Below are positions 59,863 through 64,000 of a stretch of 64,000 nucleotides of DNA, one piece after another. The notes under the pieces were generated by a model. That model was not told the origin of the DNA. It worked only from the letters and a program-made list of their open reading frames with translations, and did no database searches. The position numbers and the translations under genes were made by a program. This DNA comes from Halobaculum saliterrae. Its GTDB lineage: Archaea; Halobacteriota; Halobacteria; Halobacteriales; Haloferacaceae. The stretch covers positions 248,301 to 312,300 of the forward strand of contig NZ_WUUS01000001.1 in assembly GCF_009831625.1 (NCBI RefSeq), in the 5' to 3' direction. The first letter of the stretch is position 1. Every line of letters begins with the position of its first letter.

Positions 59863-60963
59863 TCAGGTCGCCGCGAGGCGTCGCCGGACGGCGTCGACGC
59901 CGACGCCGAGGAGGAACGCCGCGCCGACGTTCCACAGGAGGCCCACACACCCGACGAGCGCGACCAGCGCGAGCGCGCGCCGGCCCTCCACGTCGACCGC
60001 GCGGCGGCCGAGGTGGACCGCGACGACGACGAGCAGCACCCCGAGGACGGCCATCGGGAACGCCGCGACGACGCCCGCGAACGGGACGGCCGCGAGGTAG
60101 AGGCCGCCGAGCACGAGGTTCGCGCCCCCGGTGCGGGCGCCGAAGGCGTGCTTGCCCGCGAGGCCGCCGGATCCGTGACACATGGGGATCCCGCCCAGCG
60201 GGACCGCCGAGAGACACATCGCGCCCATGCTCCCCGAGAGCCGGTCGGCGGACACGTCGGCGTCGTACAGATCCGACAGGAGGAGGCTCGTCGCGACGGC
60301 GGCGTTTCCGACGGTCATCGCCAGTTGGCCGGTCGTCGCCGAGAGCGCGTCCGCCGTGAGTGCGGGCGCACCGGACGGGAAGACCGCGAGGGCGGGAAGC
60401 GTCGCCGCGGGAACGCCGGCGTCGGCGACGGCGAGCGCGAGACCGACGCCGAGGACCGCGAGCGCGGCACCCCGTCGGTAGCCAGCCAGCGCGACGACGC
60501 CCGCGACGCCGACGGCCGCGATGGCGAGGGTCGGGTCCGCGACGCCGAGGTCCACGCCGGCGCGGAGGAGCAGCAGCGCGACCGCCAGTTGGATCCCACG
60601 GATCACCGGCTCGCTCACGTACCGGCGGAGCCGGGAGAGCGCGCCGGTCCCCGCCGCGAGGAGGAGGACGACTCCCGCGAGGAGGCCGGCGGCGACGTAC
60701 TCGCCGGCGGAGATGGTGCCCGCCAGCGCCAGCCCCGCCAGCGCCTTCATCGGCTCGACCGACAGCGGGAGCCCGTAGACGAGCCCCCACACGACCTGGA
60801 AGACGCCGAAGAACAGCAGCGCGTGTGCCAACGAGACCGGGGTGAGCGCCGACAGACCGACGACTATCGGGAGGACCGTAACCGAATCCCCCAACGCACC
60901 GGTCCACTCGCCGGCTTCGAACCGGAGCTCGCGTCCGGTCCGAAATCGCTCCGATATCGCCAC
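59863..60963 (-). CDS. Putative molybdate/sulfate transporter (SulP/MOT-like)
   Basis: 366 residues from a GTG, ten or more hydrophobic segments. Landmarks: FEAGEWTGALGDSVTVLPIV, LPLSVEPMKALAGLALAGTI and the strongly conserved GGIPMCHGSGGLAGKHAFGA, RTGGANLVLGGLYLA. This is the MOT-like/SulP branch of anion carriers known for molybdate or sulfate. It lies 107 nt after the Mo/W importer genes on the same strand, so it likely shares their role; two palindromes fill the gap. Confidence 0.85.
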   Translation of the reverse strand: MAISERFRTGRELRFEAGEWTGALGDSVTVLPIVVGLSALTPVSLAHALLFFGVFQVVWGLVYGLPLSVEPMKALAGLALAGTISAGEYVAAGLLAGVVLLLAAGTGALSRLRRYVSEPVIRGIQLAVALLLLRAGVDLGVADPTLAIAAVGVAGVVALAGYRRGAALAVLGVGLALAVADAGVPAATLPALAVFPSGAPALTADALSATTGQLAMTVGNAAVATSLLLSDLYDADVSADRLSGSMGAMCLSAVPLGGIPMCHGSGGLAGKHAFGARTGGANLVLGGLYLAAVPFAGVVAAFPMAVLGVLLVVVAVHLGRRAVDVEGRRALALVALVGCVGLLWNVGAAFLLGVGVDAVRRRLAAT

Positions 60964-61020
60964 GTTCGAGAGTTGCCAGCGTTCTACTTGAGGCTGTCCG
61001 GAAACCGGTCGGGGCCACTC

Positions 61021-61048
61021 CGAACGTGTTCGATAACTATATTTAGTT
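61021..61048. promoter_or_regulatory. Tandem palindromes in front of the SulP-like gene
   Basis: CGAAC-GT-GTTCG (61021-61032) is followed by AACTA-TATT-TAGTT (61035-61048), the latter doubling as an AT-rich promoter element about 80 nt upstream of the GTG. The pair could be an operator for an internal promoter of the transport cluster. Confidence 0.45.
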
Positions 61049-61070
61049 ACATTCCGGGATCGGTCCGCCG

Positions 61071-61835
61071 TCAGTACACCAGTTCCCCGGAGATGAACTT
61101 CCGCGTCCGCTCGTCCGAGGGGTCCTCGAAGATGGTCTCCGTGGGACCGATCTCGGTGAAGCCGTCGCCGAGCAGGACGCCGACCCGGTCCGCGATCCGC
61201 TCGGCCTGGTGCATGTCGTGGGTCGCGACGACGACCCCGATGTCCCGGTCGCGGGCCTCGCGGATCGCGTCCTCGATCAGCCCCGTGTTCCGCGGATCCA
61301 GATCGGAGGTCGGCTCGTCGAGCAGGAGGAACCGCGGCTCGTACGCCAGCGCCCGCGCGAACGAGACGCGCTGGGCCTCGCCGCCCGACAGCGAGTCGGC
61401 CTCCTGGTCGAGCGTGTCGCTCAGCCCGACGACGTCGAGCGCCTCCTCGACCGCCCGAGGCGTCCCGTTCGACCCGAGGACCGACCGGAGCCCGTCGCGG
61501 ATCCGGTCGTTCCACCCGCGGCGGACCCGCAGCCCGTACTCGACGTTCCGGGCGACGGTGGCGTCGAAGAGGCTCGCGTCCTGAAACACCATCCCGACCC
61601 GTCGGCGAAGCGCCAGCCGCCGGTCCTCGTCGGCGTCCCACACCGAGTCGCCGTCGAGTTCGACGGTTCCGGCGTCCGGTTCGAGGGACAGCGAGAGCAC
61701 CCGCAGCAGCGTCGTCTTCCCGACGCCCGAGGGGCCGATGATCGCCACGACCTCGCCCGGTTCGACCGAGAGGGACGCGTCGTCGACGACGGGCTCCCCG
61801 TCGTAGGCGTGCGAGACGTTCGAGAGCCGGATCAT
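61071..61835 (-). CDS. tupC: Tungstate/molybdate ABC transporter ATPase
   Basis: 254 residues. Walker [11 protein letters not shown]-loop [10 protein letters not shown], signature [17 protein letters not shown], Walker [13 protein letters not shown] and switch His in [16 protein letters not shown]-terminus lacks the extra TOBE domains of ModC. The start ATG overlaps the permease stop by 4 nt. Metal specificity (W or Mo) is inferred from the operon. Confidence 0.92.
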   Translation of the reverse strand: MIRLSNVSHAYDGEPVVDDASLSVEPGEVVAIIGPSGVGKTTLLRVLSLSLEPDAGTVELDGDSVWDADEDRRLALRRRVGMVFQDASLFDATVARNVEYGLRVRRGWNDRIRDGLRSVLGSNGTPRAVEEALDVVGLSDTLDQEADSLSGGEAQRVSFARALAYEPRFLLLDEPTSDLDPRNTGLIEDAIREARDRDIGVVVATHDMHQAERIADRVGVLLGDGFTEIGPTETIFEDPSDERTRKFISGELVY

Positions 61836-62548
61836 CGGTTCACCCCCGTGTCGCCCAGTCTGACGACGATCGCGTTGACCGTCAGCACGACCGCCACCAG
61901 CACCGCGCCGAGCACCATCGCGGTCTCGTAGCGCCCCTGACGGGCCTCCAGTTGGATGGCGGTCGTCAGCGTTCGCGTCTTCGAGACCCCGTCGGCGCCG
62001 GTGATGTTCCCGCCGACGATGAGGACGGAGCCGACCTCGCTGATCGCGCGGCCGAAGCCCGCGAGCACCGCGGTCGCGATGCCGTAGCGCGCCTCCTTGA
62101 TCACGACCAGCGCCGTGTCGAGGCGGGTGCCGCCGAGCACGCGAGCGGCGTCGCGGACGTTGTCGCTCACGCCGGTGATGGCCGCGAGACTGATCGCCGT
62201 GATCGGCGGCGTCGCGAGCACGAACTGGGACATGATCATCGCCTCCTTGGTGAACACGAGATCCAGCGCGCCCAGCGGCCCCCGATTGGAGACGGCGAAC
62301 AGGACGAGCAGCCCGACGACGACGCTCGGGAACCCCATTCCCGTGTTTATCACCGACTTCACGAACTGCTTTCCGGGGAAGTCGGTGAACCCCATCGCGA
62401 GCGCGGCCGGGATGCTGAACAGCGTGCTCAGCGCCACCGCGATCACGCTCACGTACAGCGAGACGTAGACGACGCTGGGAACGTAGCCGTCCCGAAACGG
62501 GAGATCGAGGAACCCCTGAAGCAGTCCGACGACCGGTTCGAGCGGCAC
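61832..62548 (-). CDS. tupB: Tungstate/molybdate ABC transporter permease
   Basis: 238 residues with about five helices. The EAA region reads [20 protein letters not shown] followed by [20 protein letters not shown], which is characteristic of the TupB/ModB-like permeases. It begins 2 nt after the binding-protein stop, overlaps tupC by 4 nt. Confidence 0.92.
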   Translation of the reverse strand: MPLEPVVGLLQGFLDLPFRDGYVPSVVYVSLYVSVIAVALSTLFSIPAALAMGFTDFPGKQFVKSVINTGMGFPSVVVGLLVLFAVSNRGPLGALDLVFTKEAMIMSQFVLATPPITAISLAAITGVSDNVRDAARVLGGTRLDTALVVIKEARYGIATAVLAGFGRAISEVGSVLIVGGNITGADGVSKTRTLTTAIQLEARQGRYETAMVLGAVLVAVVLTVNAIVVRLGDTGVNR

Positions 62549-62550
62549 GC

Positions 62551-63513
62551 TTACTCGCTGTCCGAGCTATTACTCCAGCCTTCCGGAACGTACTGCTGGA
62601 AGTTCGGGTCCTCGGAGACCGCCTCGGGGAAGAACAACTGTTCGCCGTTGACCTGATAGTTCGAGATCGCGTCCTGGGTTCCGGGGCTCGTGATCCAGCC
62701 GATGTACGCCATCGCGAGGTCGTAGTTCGCGTTCTCGTGCACACCGGGGTTGACCGCCATGATCCCGTACGGGTTCGCGAGGATCTCCGGGCCGTCCTCG
62801 ATGGGACCCTGCACCAGAACGACGAGATCGATCTCCGAGCGCTGGGAGATGAACGTCCCGCGGTCCGAGAGCGTGTACGCGCCCTGCTGGGTGGCGACGT
62901 TCAGCGCCTCGCCCATTCCGGTGCCGGTCTCCTGATACCAGTCGCCGCCGGGGTCGACCCCCGCGGCCTCCCAGAGGTTCAACTCCTTCGTGTGGGTTCC
63001 GGAGTTGTCGCCCCGCGAGACGAACGTCGCCCCCGCGTCCGCGATGGTCGCAAGCGCCTCTGTCGCGGAGTCCGCCCCCTCGATTCCCGCGGGGTCGTCC
63101 TCGGGCCCGACGATCACGAAGTCGTTGAACATCAGATCGCGACGATTGATCCCGTAGCCGTTGCGCATGAACTCGTCCTCGAGCCCGCGGGCGTGGACCA
63201 TCACCACGTCCGAGTCGCCGTTGCGGGCCGTCTCCAGCGCGGCGCCGGTCCCCTGCGCGACCGCGTCGACGGTCGCGCCGTACAGGTCCTCGAAGTCGGG
63301 GTGGATCTCGTCGAGCAGCCCCGTGTCGTACGTGCTCGTCGTCGTCGTGAGCGTCAGCGTCTCGCCGGCCACCCCGGGGCGCTGGTCGTCGCTCCGTCCG
63401 CCGCCGAGCCCCACACAGCCCGCGAGCGCGCCCGTGGCGCCGGTCGCCGTCGCGGCCAGAAACGCCCGCCTGCTCGCCGCCCCCTCGCGGCCGCCGGGAC
63501 GTTGTTTCGACAT
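62551..63513 (-). CDS. tupA: Tungstate/molybdate-binding lipoprotein
   Basis: 320 residues. A Tat lipoprotein signal ([20 protein letters not shown]) is followed by the TupA-type core: [57 protein letters not shown] and [17 protein letters not shown], then [20 protein letters not shown]. The [11 protein letters not shown] motif is that of TupA rather than ModA. A TATA element about 27 nt upstream gives a leaderless start at 63513. Confidence 0.92.
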   Translation of the reverse strand: MSKQRPGGREGAASRRAFLAATATGATGALAGCVGLGGGRSDDQRPGVAGETLTLTTTTSTYDTGLLDEIHPDFEDLYGATVDAVAQGTGAALETARNGDSDVVMVHARGLEDEFMRNGYGINRRDLMFNDFVIVGPEDDPAGIEGADSATEALATIADAGATFVSRGDNSGTHTKELNLWEAAGVDPGGDWYQETGTGMGEALNVATQQGAYTLSDRGTFISQRSEIDLVVLVQGPIEDGPEILANPYGIMAVNPGVHENANYDLAMAYIGWITSPGTQDAISNYQVNGEQLFFPEAVSEDPNFQQYVPEGWSNSSDSE

Positions 63514-63527
63514 GGAAACAACGATCG

Positions 63528-63551
63528 CCCACGACCGTATATACTTGTGGG
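63528..63551 (-). promoter_or_regulatory. tupA promoter with overlapping dyad
   Basis: GTATATAC (63537-63544) is the TATA box, about 27 nt before the tupA ATG. CCCAC (63528-63532) and GTGGG (63547-63551) flank it as an inverted repeat, and a second GTATAC lies at 63570-63575. A repressor on the dyad would cover the TATA box; a ModE-like regulator is encoded divergently at 63684. Confidence 0.5.
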
Positions 63552-63683
63552 AATCGGTTACCTCAAATCGTATACACACAAATTCGAAACCGTTTTTGAT
63601 TTCAGCGCCCCGACAGCACAGCCGTGATCGAATAGAACCGCCGCACGCAACGGTTTTCCGCCGAGTCGCCGAACCGGTCGTCG

Positions 63684-64000
63684 ATGCGATCGAACGACGG
63701 GAGCGACGGGGACGGGTCCGGCGGCGACGGCGGCGCGGCGGGGTTCGAGGCGAGTCTCGTCGCCGCCGGCGTGACGTTCGACGGACGCGACGCGACGCTG
63801 TTGCGCGCGATCGCGGACGCGGGATCGGTGAGCGGCGCCGCGAGCGAGCTCGGCAGGTCCCGGGCGCGGGCGCTCTCGCGGCTGGAGACGCTGGAGGACG
63901 CCTTCGGCGACCTCGTCGAGCGGCGCCGCGGCGGCGCAGACGGCGGGGGAAGCAGGCTGACGCGGGGCGCGAGGGCGCTGCTCGCGCGGTTCGACCGCCT
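63684..64000 (+). CDS. ModE-like molybdate/tungstate-responsive regulator (partial)
   Basis: 105 codons before the window ends. A Gly/Asp-rich start is followed by a LysR/ModE-type w[43 protein letters not shown] and [16 protein letters not shown], then [14 protein letters not shown], matching ModE N-termini. The C-terminal ligand domain, if any, lies outside. Divergence from the tupABC operon supports control of it. Confidence 0.8.
   Translation, partial: MRSNDGSDGDGSGGDGGAAGFEASLVAAGVTFDGRDATLLRAIADAGSVSGAASELGRSRARALSRLETLEDAFGDLVERRRGGADGGGSRLTRGARALLARFDR

Noticed and set aside
1-64000. CRISPR arrays, integrated provirus or intact insertion sequence
   Set aside because: No regularly spaced repeats, transposase motifs, integrase, or viral structural genes were recognised; composition is uniform apart from the small AT-rich patches noted.

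Overview
The window is a high-GC (roughly two-thirds G+C), gene-dense chromosomal stretch from a halophilic archaeon. The evidence is acidic proteins rich in Asp and Glu, archaeal informational genes (Pus10, aIF5B/infB, Nob1, PAN ATPase, S19e, PDCD5-like protein, class I LysRS), Tat-type twin-arginine lipoproteins, TATA boxes about 27-29 nt upstream of start codons with no leader, and several haloarchaea-only families. It fits the class Halobacteria, possibly a Halorubrum/Halobaculum-like lineage, but species cannot be fixed by reading. I found no rRNA, tRNA, CRISPR array, integrase or intact insertion sequence. Most of the window is core chromosome.

Layout. 1-3.1 kb: a dipeptide/oligopeptide ABC importer (binding protein, first permease, truncated second permease). 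3.2-10.5 kb: single-gene units (HTH regulator, M28 peptidase, winged-helix regulator, pyroglutamyl peptidase, MFS carrier, amidohydrolase, DICT sensor). 10.5-13.7 kb: a possible leader peptide, then pus10 and rnhB. 13.7-22.5 kb: secF-secD export genes, NUDIX, pgi plus a CPBP membrane protease, and a PRC-barrel/nob1 pair. 22.7-29.6 kb: infB, pyruvoyl arginine decarboxylase, PAN and oligoendopeptidase F. 29.7-34.6 kb is the decayed and most irregular part: a methyltransferase cut by an in-frame TGA, a HEAT/zinc-ribbon protein, a wrecked ABC half-transporter, a siderophore-type binding protein and an oxidoreductase scrap. 34.7-50 kb is core again: a second M28 peptidase, truA, a PQQ-propeller lipoprotein, hisS, DMT carrier, PP-loop ATPase, PDCD5, rps19e, AglD-like protein, thiL, M50 protease, moaE, pyrH-lysS. 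50-59.8 kb: PadR regulator, PDZ-M50 protease, pitA (HemQ-like/ABM fusion), a GAF histidine kinase, aldo/keto reductase, hexapeptide acyltransferase, UspA and a PIN-like protein. 59.8-64 kb: a molybdate/tungstate uptake cluster (tupABC-like ABC importer plus a SulP/MOT-like carrier) with a divergent ModE-like regulator that runs off the end.

The main regulatory structures are two 16-bp iron-box-like palindromes that sit 4-5 nt before the starts of the ABC remnant and of the siderophore-binding protein, a 20-bp palindrome between moaE and pyrH, palindromes around the Mo/W transport promoters, and a dispersed 54-bp double-hairpin repeat (two copies 23.5 kb apart) whose differences are compensatory. 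No complete new defence or mobile system is visible. The most unusual material is the repeat family, the iron-box pair with its decayed cargo, and the in-frame stop codons.
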